Source of the DNA: Bacillota bacterium
GTDB taxonomy: Bacteria > Bacillota > Clostridia > Christensenellales > JAEXRW01
NCBI GenBank assembly: GCA_023454175.1
Contig: JAEXRW010000038.1
Span: 1 to 26,757 of the forward strand
Length of the DNA: 26,757 nucleotides
Direction of reading: 5' to 3'
Below, piece after piece: positions 1 to 6,913 of this stretch. A program made the translations under genes and the position numbers. The stretch's first letter is position 1. The number at the start of each line of letters is the position of its first letter. The notes below the pieces were generated by a model. It was not told the DNA's origin. It did not search any database and saw nothing but the letters and a program-made list of their open reading frames with translations.

Positions 1-2
1 AT

Positions 3-69
3 AATCCTCCTTTGTGTTTTTCGTGCGGTTGGCAGACCAGCACCTATTTTACCAAAGGAGGATTTTTAC
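3..69 (+). terminator. Long-loop inverted repeat followed by a T-run (candidate terminator)
   Basis: AATCCTCCTTTG (3-14) and CAAAGGAGGATT (53-64) form a perfect 12-bp inverted repeat with a 38-base loop, followed directly by more T residues. It could be the terminator of a plus-strand gene lying left of the window. The right arm contains a perfect AGGAGG, but no start codon follows at a usable distance, so I do not read it as a ribosome site. The long loop makes the call uncertain. Confidence 0.35.
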
Positions 70-92
70 TCATAGCTGTAAGCTTTTTGGTA

Positions 93-119
93 CCACCGGC
101 ATAGCCGGTGGTTTTGTTT
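93..119 (+). terminator. Rho-independent terminator
   Basis: CCACCGGC (93-100), loop ATA, GCCGGTGG (104-111), then TTTTGTTT. This is a perfect 8-bp GC-rich stem with a U-tract on the plus strand. It would end a plus-strand transcript entering from the left of the window. Confidence 0.75.
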
Positions 120-120
120 C

Positions 121-156
121 ACAAAAATACCTCCCGTCGTTTCCAACGTCGGGAGG
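121..156 (-). terminator. Rho-independent terminator of the lipoprotein gene
   Basis: Positions 130-141 pair with 145-156 (12 positions, one T:T mismatch, 3-base loop). On the minus strand the stem is followed by TATTTTTGT. It lies about 40 bases past the stop codon of the minus-strand lipoprotein gene at 196-912. Confidence 0.75.
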
Positions 157-195
157 TTACGTTTAGTCCGTCTTTTGTTTTGATATGGTGTCACT

Positions 196-912
196 TTATT
201 TTCCAAGGTGGTTCTTTAATTTCCCGTACCAAGTATAAAATTCATACCGGATGATATTTGCTTTGGAGGCCCCGGCAGAGCGTTTATATATATCTAATTG
301 GCTGCGTAAGAGCATAATATCCTCACCGGTTATTGTTGCAGCGTCCAATTCCTGCGAATCGTAGCGGGTGGCGCCCGCCGCTGTCAGTTCCGCGCACATA
401 TTTTTGATTTCCGTATTGATCTTATCGATTTGCGGGAATGCTTTTGAAGCATTGATTTGCCCGCTTATGTACTTTTCGCATATCTCTAAAGCCTGTATTC
501 CCTTCTCGTAGGTGGCATTATTCATCCCGTCTAGTCTGCCGGAAACAAGCCCCAGATCCCTCTTGAGCTGCGTGTAATCCCTTTCTATTCTTTTGTCGCG
601 TATTTTCTGCATTTCTTCATTATCTTTGCCAGTGGGCTCTGCCATATCGCTATATAGATTTCCGATGGCTACATTGATTCGATGCAGGTTTCCTTTTTCC
701 GCATCCGCCTTGTCTTTCTCCATGGTATAAACTTGCAGACCAATGTTTTTAATCTTGGTGCGCGCATCGTCGGCTGCTATCTTTCCGCCTTTGTAATCAT
801 CACAGATACTGAGCACCTGCTTGCCCAAGCCGGAAGCTGCGGAGTCTACTCCGCACGAACAACAACTGAAAACCATAAGAATAGCAAGAAGATAAAGAGC
901 AGCCTTCTTCAC
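196..912 (-). CDS. Hypothetical lipoprotein, helical
   Basis: I do not recognise the family. The best start is GTG at 912, not the upstream in-frame GTG at 984: a GGGGGGT ribosome site sits about 9 bases before it, and the protein then begins VKKAALYLL with a hydrophobic stretch and a cysteine cluster (VFSCCSC), as in a lipoprotein signal peptide. Cys17 or Cys20 would be lipidated. The remaining roughly 215 residues are charged, look alpha-helical and lack obvious catalytic motifs. The mature protein should sit on the outer face of the membrane. It has its own promoter (999-1027) and terminator (121-156), so it is probably monocistronic. Family unknown; lipoprotein status fairly secure. Confidence 0.7.
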   Translation of the reverse strand: MKKAALYLLAILMVFSCCSCGVDSAASGLGKQVLSICDDYKGGKIAADDARTKIKNIGLQVYTMEKDKADAEKGNLHRINVAIGNLYSDMAEPTGKDNEEMQKIRDKRIERDYTQLKRDLGLVSGRLDGMNNATYEKGIQALEICEKYISGQINASKAFPQIDKINTEIKNMCAELTAAGATRYDSQELDAATITGEDIMLLRSQLDIYKRSAGASKANIIRYEFYTWYGKLKNHLGK

Positions 913-998
913 ATGGATTACCCCCCTTTTTGGTTCTGCCGGGTCCGAATCAACTGCAAAAAGCACTATTCTCTCTGTATCCACTTCATACCAAATTC

Positions 999-1027
999 AT
1001 ATTATTATTTCATGGCTACATTGTCAA
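999..1027 (-). promoter_or_regulatory. Sigma-A type promoter of the lipoprotein gene
   Basis: On the minus strand: TTGACA (1022-1027), a 17-base spacer, and TAATAT (999-1004). The -35 is a perfect consensus. Transcription would start near 992, giving a leader of about 80 bases before the GTG at 912. Confidence 0.65.
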
Positions 1028-1062
1028 TTATTACATTTGCACATGACATATTCTCTATTTCG

Positions 1063-1497
1063 CTACAGTTTCGGATTGATTTTATATGTGATCTCCACCC
1101 CGATGTTTTCGTTCAGTGACCGCCACACCGGGGATATCTCCCGCGCCTTGGCGATGGCAGCTTGCATATCTGTATCCTGAATATCCTTGGAGGCGATCGT
1201 GACATGCGCTTCGATCCTCTCCAGCGAAAGCGGCTGCTCCCGCCGGTATCCCTGTACGTCCATTTGGTAGGAGTCGATGCTCTTTCCCATTTTCCGCAGC
1301 AGGAATACGATGGCTGTGCTCACGCATCCCCCCCAGGTCGTCGTCAGCAGCTCCAGCCCCTTGTACCCCTGCCCGTCACCGGCAGGCGGGACGTAATCGA
1401 AATCTACCGGCCGCGTAGGGTTGTCCCGGGATACCCCCTCGAAAAGCACCTTCTGGTTTTTCAGTGTGATGGTCGATTCAAAATGCGCGTTTCCCAT
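1063..1497 (-). CDS. OsmC family protein lacking the second cysteine
   Basis: 144 residues, the usual OsmC/YhfA length. The N-terminal half has the family pattern, with a Gly-rich loop and GLELLTTTWGGCVS, where Cys58 is the first (peroxidatic) cysteine that opens the long central helix. In peroxidase members a second cysteine sits in a later motif. Here the corresponding segment reads ISPVWRS, with Ser122 in that place. Thiol-peroxidase activity on organic hydroperoxides is therefore doubtful, and the protein may belong to the less understood YhfA-like branch. GGGGGA precedes the ATG at a good distance, and a promoter is visible at 1561-1589. A second, complete Ohr lies at 16127-16558. Confidence 0.85.
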   Translation of the reverse strand: MGNAHFESTITLKNQKVLFEGVSRDNPTRPVDFDYVPPAGDGQGYKGLELLTTTWGGCVSTAIVFLLRKMGKSIDSYQMDVQGYRREQPLSLERIEAHVTIASKDIQDTDMQAAIAKAREISPVWRSLNENIGVEITYKINPKL

Positions 1498-1560
1498 GGC
1501 TTGTCCCCCGTTTATTTGAAGTAATGATATAGATATCGTTGTTTATGGTCTCCATGGCAT

Positions 1561-1589
1561 ATTTTAGCATATTCTGCGGCTGGCGGCAA
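1561..1589 (-). promoter_or_regulatory. Promoter of the OsmC-like gene (extended -10)
   Basis: On the minus strand: TTGCCG (1584-1589), a 17-base spacer, and TAAAAT (1561-1566) preceded by TGC, giving an extended -10. The leader would be about 60 bases. Confidence 0.6.
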
Positions 1590-1739
1590 TGCACAGGCAT
1601 CATCGCCGCTGCTCAATGAGTTCCCGGTATTTGGCTTCTTTCTCTTCTCTGAATTTTCAGAAAATATTATTGATGCGCGCACCCAAAATTGCCGAATATA
1701 TGGTAATATGGGACGAAGGATTTATCGAATATTGTCTAA

Positions 1740-2900
1740 TTGTGGCGGTATGTGTTGAATAACAGGTTGCTAAAAATCCGGAGTTTCTTGTTTGAAGAGC
1801 CCCGCATCGTGCGGGAAAGCATCACAGCCAATGTACGCCGTATCTTTTATGCGGCCATTGTGGCGGTGGCTGTCCATTTGGCGCATATCGCCATCTTCCT
1901 TTTCACCGTCGTGGCGCACAGCAGTACGGAACATGCCTGGAGGCTCGGTATCATCCTGGCCCATTCAGCGATGCTGGTCCTGATGGTCGGTTCCATTCTT
2001 GCATCGTATACCCTGAGGAAAAAGGAGTGGATACGCACCGCCCGCGTTTTCCAGTACATCGTGGTCGCTGCCCTACTTGCCGCGGGTGTAGCCATCACGT
2101 ATATAGACCAGCTGGTGACCAGCAATATCACGCCTTTCCTGGTGGTCTGCTTCATCACGGCCACCATATTCCTGTTGCGCCCCTTTGATGCCATCCTGCT
2201 GTTCCTTCTGTCGTTTGCCGCCTTTTTTGTGCTGATGGGTTTCACCCCCCAGCCTCAAAGCGTAGTGCTTTCAAACAGGGTGAACGGCATCACGGCCGCG
2301 GGGATCGGCATCACGCTGTCCATCATCATGTGGCGCTACTTCCGCATCAACCTCATGCAAAAATGGCATATACACAGCCAGCAGCAGGAGCTGGAAAAGC
2401 TGGCCTTCTTTGATCATCTCACCGGCCTGCCCAACCGCAGGAATTTTGATGCCATCCTGGCACGGGAAGTCTCCCTTGCAGCCAGGCAGCAGCGCCAGTC
2501 CTCTCTTATCATATTGGACATCGATTATTTTAAAGAAGTGAATGACCGCTTCGGGCATCCATGCGGAGATGAGGTGCTTGCCCGGTTCGCCGGTTTGTTT
2601 CGTGCCAACCTGAGGGCCTGCGACACGCTTTGCCGGATAGGCGGGGAGGAGTTTGCCATCCTGCTGCCCCTCACCAGTGCGGCCAGGGCGGTCACTGTAG
2701 CCGAAAAACTGCGAAAATGCCTGGAAAGGCATTCGTTCTCGGCAGGCCCGGGGAGCGCCGTGCGCCTGACCGCCAGTTTTGGGATCACGCCCCTGATTGG
2801 GGAGGATACATTGCCGGCCGCCTATTATGCGCAGGCGGATGATGCGCTCTATCATGCCAAGCAGGATGGGCGCAACTGCGTACGGGTGTACCGCCCGTGA
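1740..2900 (+). CDS. Membrane-bound diguanylate cyclase (GGDEF)
   Basis: Makes cyclic-di-GMP from two GTP. The first half (about residues 30-205) is hydrophobic, with roughly six membrane segments forming a sensor of unknown ligand. The GGDEF domain occupies about residues 220-384: DHLTGLPNRR opens it, DIDYFKEVND carries the metal-binding Asp, and the active-site loop is GGEEF at 301-305. An intact RxxD inhibitory site (RACD, 292-295) lies five residues before it, so product feedback is likely. No EAL domain is present. The start is uncertain: TTG at 1740 follows an in-frame stop immediately, GTG at 1752 is possible, and the nearest ribosome site (GAAGGA, 1715-1720) is rather far away. It converges on the HAD gene with only 19 bases between stops. 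Confidence 0.9.
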   Translation: MWRYVLNNRLLKIRSFLFEEPRIVRESITANVRRIFYAAIVAVAVHLAHIAIFLFTVVAHSSTEHAWRLGIILAHSAMLVLMVGSILASYTLRKKEWIRTARVFQYIVVAALLAAGVAITYIDQLVTSNITPFLVVCFITATIFLLRPFDAILLFLLSFAAFFVLMGFTPQPQSVVLSNRVNGITAAGIGITLSIIMWRYFRINLMQKWHIHSQQQELEKLAFFDHLTGLPNRRNFDAILAREVSLAARQQRQSSLIILDIDYFKEVNDRFGHPCGDEVLARFAGLFRANLRACDTLCRIGGEEFAILLPLTSAARAVTVAEKLRKCLERHSFSAGPGSAVRLTASFGITPLIGEDTLPAAYYAQADDALYHAKQDGRNCVRVYRP

Positions 2901-2919
2901 CCTTTTCGGAATTCCGCCT

Positions 2920-3567
2920 CTAGATATGATCGTCCATATGCATGGCCGCTTCTTTCAAGCTGTCCGCAAGGGGGACTCCCGCCTTTTCCAGCCGCGCCCT
3001 GGATTGGTGCCCCTGCGCGATGAGCAGGCAGTCGCACCCCATCGCCATAGCCACCTCCGCGTCGTGCGCCGTATCCCCGCAAAGCAAGATCTCGGAAGGG
3101 TGGAATCCGGATCCCGGCAGCCACTGCAGCGCGATGTCCGCCTTCCCGTGCCCGTAGATGTCCGCGATGCCCAGGATCGGGGAAAAGTAATGGTCCACCC
3201 GGTACAGTTTTAATTGTTCTTCCAGCCGTTTCTGCATGGAGGCAGATAATGATACCTGCCTTACTCCCGCGGACTTGACCTTTTCCAGCGTCCGGATGGC
3301 GTCCCTGTGCAGTGTCGCCGTGATCAGGTGCGCGTCATACGCCTCGATGAATTCCTGCGAGAGGTCCTCATAGCTGTCCCTGTCCGGGAAGGCCAGCTGG
3401 TTGTAGTAGTTGATTACCGGAAAGTCAAAGATTTCGAGGTAGCGTTCCAGTGTCAGTTCCGGCAGTTTCCGCCGTTTGAGCAGGGTGTTCATGGCCTTCA
3501 CGCACACGTCCCGGTCGTCCAGCAGCGTGCCGTTCCAGTCCCATACGATGCATTTGTATTTCTTCAT
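2920..3567 (-). CDS. HAD-superfamily hydrolase, phosphatase-like
   Basis: 215 residues with the phosphoglycolate-phosphatase type of HAD fold: motif I WDWNGTLLDD (nucleophile Asp10), an alpha-helical cap, motif II VSLSAS, a Lys in YGHGKAD, and the acidic motif LLCGDTAHDAEVA. It probably hydrolyses a small phosphorylated metabolite or a nucleotide. The second position of motif I, normally Asp (acid/base catalyst), is Asn12. I have a memory of WDxNGT motifs in one branch of the family, but the change should slow or alter catalysis. The ATG at 3567 follows AAGGATGGGAC. Substrate unknown. Confidence 0.85.
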   Translation of the reverse strand: MKKYKCIVWDWNGTLLDDRDVCVKAMNTLLKRRKLPELTLERYLEIFDFPVINYYNQLAFPDRDSYEDLSQEFIEAYDAHLITATLHRDAIRTLEKVKSAGVRQVSLSASMQKRLEEQLKLYRVDHYFSPILGIADIYGHGKADIALQWLPGSGFHPSEILLCGDTAHDAEVAMAMGCDCLLIAQGHQSRARLEKAGVPLADSLKEAAMHMDDHI

Positions 3568-3664
3568 GTCCCATCCTTATAATTAAGATTAAATATTGTT
3601 TATAGCATGTCCCTGTGGAAATGCTGATAGGTCTGAATAGTTTTTCCGGTATGTCAGGATATAT

Positions 3665-4159
3665 TTAATACCGCTCCGACAGTTTGGCTTTTTTCCGCCA
3701 TTCCGGCGGTTCGCCGTTTTCTCCCCAGTACTCGATGATCCTGTCGATAAGCGTCCCCGTGAAATGGTAAAACGCCGTCAGGTAGTAGGATTGTTTTTCC
3801 GTCTTCGAGCGCACGAGCGATACCGCTATGATGGTATCCGTCTCTGGGTCTGTGTAAACCGCTTCTGTTTCCATCGCCCACTCGCCGGGGTACTTCTGGT
3901 TGAAAGCCACATACTTGTCCCGTCCGCGGAAGATCTCCCGCGTATTGGGCAGGTAGACGCAGGCGTCCTCCGTCATGAGTTCTCCCGCCGCGGCATATTG
4001 TCCCATGCAGATCAGGCCCTGGAAGCACAGCACGTTTCTTGCGTTTTCATTCAGGTCCGGTATGTTTTTGTTTTCACCCTTCAGTTTGGCGTTGATTGTC
4101 ACTTCCCCTTCGTCCACCGGGCCGCTCTCCTTTGCTTTCCCTTTTACCAACGAATCCAT
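3665..4159 (-). CDS. NTF2-like (SnoaL-type) protein of unknown function
   Basis: The C-terminal 130 or so residues show the pattern of a small cone-shaped NTF2-like domain: an N-terminal helix with 'NENARNVLCFQGL', a strand pair around 'TEDACVYLPNTREIFRGRD', then 'MGTEAVYTDP'-like and 'SYYLTAFYHFTG' strands and a final 'IIEYWGENGEPPEW'. Such domains are enzymes or ligand-binding modules; no function can be assigned. The open frame continues upstream to 4243, but that part is a translation of the palindromic repeat at 4177-4228. I therefore start at ATG 4159. Its GCGGGGA ribosome site is tight against the start and belongs to a CCCGCAGG repeat module, so the repeat may now provide the translation signal. 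Confidence 0.65.
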   Translation of the reverse strand: MDSLVKGKAKESGPVDEGEVTINAKLKGENKNIPDLNENARNVLCFQGLICMGQYAAAGELMTEDACVYLPNTREIFRGRDKYVAFNQKYPGEWAMETEAVYTDPETDTIIAVSLVRSKTEKQSYYLTAFYHFTGTLIDRIIEYWGENGEPPEWRKKAKLSERY

Positions 4160-4176
4160 TCCCCGCAGGACCCCGC

Positions 4177-4228
4177 CTAGCTCCCTCTGACGAGGGAGCT
4201 GTCGCCGTAAGGCGACTGAGGGAGAGAA
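4177..4228 (+). repeat. Two-hairpin palindromic repeat, short type (copy A1)
   Basis: First hairpin AGCTCCCTC-TGAC-GAGGGAGCT (9 bp), second hairpin GTCGCC-GTAA-GGCGAC (6 bp), tail TGAGGGAGAGA. It sits immediately before the start of the NTF2-like gene (read on the minus strand) and after the glycosylase gene. Related copies are at 6708, 10001, 18485 (short type) and 5279, 20304, 24836 (long type). Confidence 0.85.
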
Positions 4229-4270
4229 CTCCCGCAGGTCCATCCAATCATGCCCGCAAGGGCATTCCTG

Positions 4271-4304
4271 AACTATTAACTATTAACTCTTAACTATTAA
4301 TTAA
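4271..4304 (-). repeat. Heptad repeat array (TTAATAG-type)
   Basis: Read on the minus strand, units of 7 bases (TTAAGAG, TTAATAG, TTAATAG) follow each other. Every unit carries TAA. It is a sequence variant of the TTGANAG arrays found after stop codons, and is separated from the 4329-4362 array by the CCCCGCAGGG module at 4312-4321. Confidence 0.7.
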
Positions 4305-4328
4305 AATATCCCCCCGCAGGGCCTACCG

Positions 4329-4362
4329 CAACTTTCAACTTTCAACTCTCAACTGTCAACTA
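4329..4362 (-). repeat. Heptad array starting in the glycosylase stop codon
   Basis: On the minus strand the glycosylase stop TAG (4360-4362) continues directly into TTGACAG, TTGAGAG, TTGAAAG, TTGAAAG, TTGCGG and then the CCCTGCGGGG module (4312-4321). The 7-base period puts TGA in all three frames. Confidence 0.85.
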
Positions 4363-5256
4363 CTTCTCGCCTTCCACGTGTTTCATCCCGCCCTTGCTGA
4401 TCCCGTTGTTACGCGCGTAGTGGAAAAGACACTGCTGCGCCAGTCCCGCGTTGCTGCCGAAACGGTCATGGGCAAAGCATTCGATCTCGTCGTTCTTCGC
4501 GTCCTCGTCCAGGTACAGCGTCCGCATGATGCGCCCCACCCATACGTCGATGGGGAATGCGCACCCGTGGGACAGGGAGAAGAGTAATATGCACTCCGCC
4601 ACCTTCGGCCCCACGCCTGGCAATGCCAGCAGCTTCTTCCGCGCCTGCTCGTACTCCATGCAGCGTAGTCCTTCCAGGTCAAATCCGTCCCGTACCATGC
4701 GGGCGGAATGTTTGATATAGGGTGCACGGTATCCCGCGCCGCACTCCTCCAGGTCCTCCACCTTCGCCTCCGCCAGTGCGTCCGGGGTGGGGAATGCGTT
4801 GCGTGCAAACCCCCCGTCTTCTATTTTCTTGCCATAGCGTTTGCAGATCCGCTCGATGATCCCTTGGATGCGCTTGACGTTGTTGTTGGCTGAGAGGATA
4901 AAAGAGATAAGGGTCTCGAAGGGTTCCTGCGCCAGGATATGCATCCCCTCGGCGTAGTCCATCCCGATCCCCACATATTTGTCAAAGGCCAGTGCCTTGC
5001 GTATCTCCCGGTAGTCGGTGTCCAGGTCAAAATACCCCCGCCACACGCCCTCGAAATCTTCCTGCGAGCAGGGGTACATCTCCACACTGTCCCGGCTCTC
5101 CCGGATGAAAAGGGCCTTCCCGTACGCCGCGCCCAGGTACCCGTCATCATACGGCAGCCAGCGGAAGGCCTGCCCGCACTCCAGCGTATGCTTCAGTGAA
5201 AGGCCCGAGCCTTCCACGATGGTTTTATTCCCTTCAAAGATCACATTCATGCTCAT
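4360..5256 (-). CDS. 8-oxoguanine DNA glycosylase (OGG1-type, HhH-GPD)
   Basis: Base-excision repair enzyme that removes oxidised guanine and cuts the backbone by beta-elimination. The N-terminal OGG domain (with 'LKHTLECGQAFRW') is followed by the HhH-GPD domain. The hairpin LPGVGPKVAEC contains the Schiff-base Lys, and PIDVWVGRIMR about 20 residues later carries the catalytic Asp. 'ECGAGYRAPYI' is also typical of OGG. About 300 residues, the usual bacterial OGG1 length. The open frame begins with TTG at 5268; ATG at 5256 or 5250 is more likely, and the ribosome site is weak at all three. Both ends touch repeats: B1 upstream and a heptad array at the stop codon. Confidence 0.92.
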   Translation of the reverse strand: MSMNVIFEGNKTIVEGSGLSLKHTLECGQAFRWLPYDDGYLGAAYGKALFIRESRDSVEMYPCSQEDFEGVWRGYFDLDTDYREIRKALAFDKYVGIGMDYAEGMHILAQEPFETLISFILSANNNVKRIQGIIERICKRYGKKIEDGGFARNAFPTPDALAEAKVEDLEECGAGYRAPYIKHSARMVRDGFDLEGLRCMEYEQARKKLLALPGVGPKVAECILLFSLSHGCAFPIDVWVGRIMRTLYLDEDAKNDEIECFAHDRFGSNAGLAQQCLFHYARNNGISKGGMKHVEGEK

Positions 5257-5278
5257 GCACCACTTCAATTATCTTTCT

Positions 5279-5372
5279 TCCCCGCAGGGTGTCTTGCCTC
5301 CCTCGGATGAGGGAGGTGGCGCTAATGTGATTCCAAGACCAATTGGAATCACATTGGTGCCGGAAGGAGTGA
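5279..5372 (+). repeat. Two-hairpin palindromic repeat, long type (copy B1)
   Basis: Begins with CCCCGCAGGG and CTTGCCTCCCTC. Hairpin one is CCTCCCTC-GGAT-GAGGGAGG. Hairpin two opens with GGCGCT, extends through TGTGATTCCAA and closes with TTGGAATCACA and GGTGCC. The outer part pairs through G.U wobbles (GGCGCT against GGTGCC), which points to RNA-level pairing. Tail GGAAGGAGTGA. It lies between the DUF2812 and glycosylase genes. Confidence 0.85.
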
Positions 5373-5470
5373 TATCCTATCTGGTAATTCTCACACGTGA
5401 GTGTCACACACTTTTATTTGATGTCGCCACAGGCATGTTCTCAAACTAAACTGTTTGCACCCCCGTGGGT

Positions 5471-5503
5471 AACTGTTCACTGTCAACTGTTAACTCTCAG
5501 CTA
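5471..5503 (-). repeat. Heptad array starting in the DUF2812 stop codon
   Basis: On the minus strand the stop TAG (5501-5503) is followed by CTGAGAG, TTAACAG, TTGACAG, TGAACAG and TTACCCACGGGGG. The units are more diverged here, yet each still holds TGA or TAA. Confidence 0.75.
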
Positions 5504-6115
5504 TTTGACTCTGTCTTTCCGCAGTTTCCGCAGGTGTACGATCTCCCCAAACATCTTGAAGCTGTCCATGATGGCGATCACCAGGATCACCGGCACGATG
5601 ATGAGCAGTAATATGATCTTCAGCTCCGGCAGTTCCCCCGCTATCGTCCCCAGCAGCGTGATGCCGAAAAGCTTCGGCAGGATGATGAAGATGACCGATG
5701 CCGCCAGCAGGATGAGGTAGATGGCGAAGGTAAGGTACGTCTTCCATGTCTTGGACTGTACATACCCCAGGATGTCGTACCGTTTTTTCTCCAGTTTTTC
5801 CCCGCCGTTATTCAGCCAGTACACCTTCTGGTCCATCCGCGTCTGTATCTTCCACCCGTCCCGGATGGATTGCGCCTCGTACTCGTCCTGCGCCGCCTGC
5901 TCCTTGCTCCGTTTGTTGTCGATGAGGTCTATTTTATACTGCGCGGTGAAAGCCTCCACGCTTTCGAAGGTGTAACTGTGCATCCGCTTTTCCGGCAGTA
6001 CTTTGCGCAGCAGCCACCCGTTCTGCGCCATGCTCTCCAGCCAGGCTTCCTCCTGTCCCACCCGCCATATCGGAAATTTCTTCTTGAAATCGCTGAATTT
6101 CTCTGCTACATCCAT
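5501..6115 (-). CDS. DUF2812 membrane protein
   Basis: 204 residues. The N-terminal part matches the DUF2812 pattern as I know it: 'EEAWLESMAQNGWLLRK', 'YTFESVEAFTAQYKIDLID', and a later 'GWKIQTRMDQKVYWLNN'. Two or three strongly hydrophobic segments fill the C-terminal third, before a basic tail (HLRKLRKDRVK). The domain should lie in the cytoplasm and be anchored by the C-terminal helices. In other Firmicutes DUF2812 genes often sit beside a PadR-type regulator, but none is present here. Function unknown. The ATG is preceded by AGGGGGA at 8 bases, so the start is good. Its TAG stop merges with a heptad array. Confidence 0.8.
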   Translation of the reverse strand: MDVAEKFSDFKKKFPIWRVGQEEAWLESMAQNGWLLRKVLPEKRMHSYTFESVEAFTAQYKIDLIDNKRSKEQAAQDEYEAQSIRDGWKIQTRMDQKVYWLNNGGEKLEKKRYDILGYVQSKTWKTYLTFAIYLILLAASVIFIILPKLFGITLLGTIAGELPELKIILLLIIVPVILVIAIMDSFKMFGEIVHLRKLRKDRVK

Positions 6116-6189
6116 ATGCGTGTTCCCCCTGTTTCATCATAAAGTCAGTATTTTCGTGCAAATAAATATCTGATCCGACCCTTGGGTTC

Positions 6190-6707
6190 ATCATACAACT
6201 GTAGGCCGGTACTGTCTATAGATTCGGTATTTGCGGAATAAGACCGGCTCTTTATGGGTCGCGCTCCACGGTTTTCGTCCTATGTAATGATTTAAATGGC
6301 TGTATTCATTTTATCACTAATGAGTTCTTTTTGCATTCTCCATACTGCCTAATTAAGGCAAAACATCTGCCTCTTGGATAAGGTACCGGGTCTAATCTGG
6401 ACGTTCCAAAGGGCTCTATGAATACCTGTGGGGCATTTTCGTCCCGCAGGGACTCCGCAACTCAATTCGGCTTCTTTAAACACAGTTCCCTGCGCTCTCC
6501 CTTTTAGAGATACTGAGACTCCTTTAAACGGATGCGGGGCATCCGTATGTAATGGGAGGTGGCAGCAGCGGCCCCACAGATCTAATGGTTCCTTCATATT
6601 TTTATAGGGGCCGCTTGCTGACGGAGGGCTTCGTCTTTGATTCGTCCCGCAGGGACTCCGCAACTCCCAACTCTATCCTGAAAATACTATATTAAGCGAC
6701 CCAATCT
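6190..6707 (-). other. Gene-free, structured intergenic stretch
   Basis: No convincing gene. A 104-codon frame on the minus strand (6349-6663) lacks a ribosome site, looks compositionally odd and overlaps repeats. The stretch contains a perfect hairpin ACGGATGC-GGG-GCATCCGT (6528-6546), a 13-bp stem with one bulge (6563-6575 with 6607-6620) and a 26-base perfect direct repeat. A degenerate mobile repeat or a structured RNA are both possible. Confidence 0.5.
6438..6666. repeat. 26-bp direct repeats flanking a structured 177-bp segment
   Basis: Identical 26-base copies at 6438-6463 and 6641-6666. Each contains GTCCCGCAGGGAC followed by TCCGCAACTC, and so resembles the lead module plus heptad start seen elsewhere. 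The 177 bases between them hold both strong hairpins described for the gene-free stretch. Confidence 0.75.
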
Positions 6708-6757
6708 TAGCCCCATCTGACGAGGGCGCTGTCGCCGCAGGCGACTGGGGGAGAGAG
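6708..6757 (+). repeat. Two-hairpin palindromic repeat, short type, degenerate (copy A2)
   Basis: The first stem AGCCCCATC/GAGGGCGCT has two mismatches. The second hairpin GTCGCC-GCA-GGCGAC is intact, and the tail is TGGGGGAGAGA. It has the same orientation as the other copies, and is the only copy that lies 5' of both neighbouring genes. Confidence 0.75.
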
Positions 6758-6862
6758 ATTTAACTACCTATCCTGGCTTTTCATCCGTGTGTGCCAGGCA
6801 CACACTACTGCTTGGTGCCTTACCGGCATGTATGTCTCAACTTTCAGCTCCCAACTATTCTG

Positions 6863-6891
6863 TTGCATCCTGCCGTGATAGTATATATAAT
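6863..6891 (+). promoter_or_regulatory. Promoter of the DUF554 gene
   Basis: TTGCAT (6863-6868), a 17-base spacer and a perfect TATAAT (6886-6891). The start codon at 6914 leaves a leader of about 16 bases. Confidence 0.7.
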
Positions 6892-6913
6892 TTTTCTTTA
6901 ATAGGTTTGCATT

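Noticed and set aside
4271..4362. Heptad arrays as a CRISPR or classical tandem repeat locus
   Set aside because: Units are only 7 bases without spacers, and the arrays have four or five units.
5279..5372. Long palindromic repeats as rho-independent terminators
   Set aside because: Stems are strong, but no U-tract follows on either strand in any of the three long copies.
6349..6663. 104-codon minus-strand frame
   Set aside because: No ribosome site, Cys/Pro/Arg-rich composition, and it runs through repeat modules and hairpins. More likely repeat DNA than a gene.
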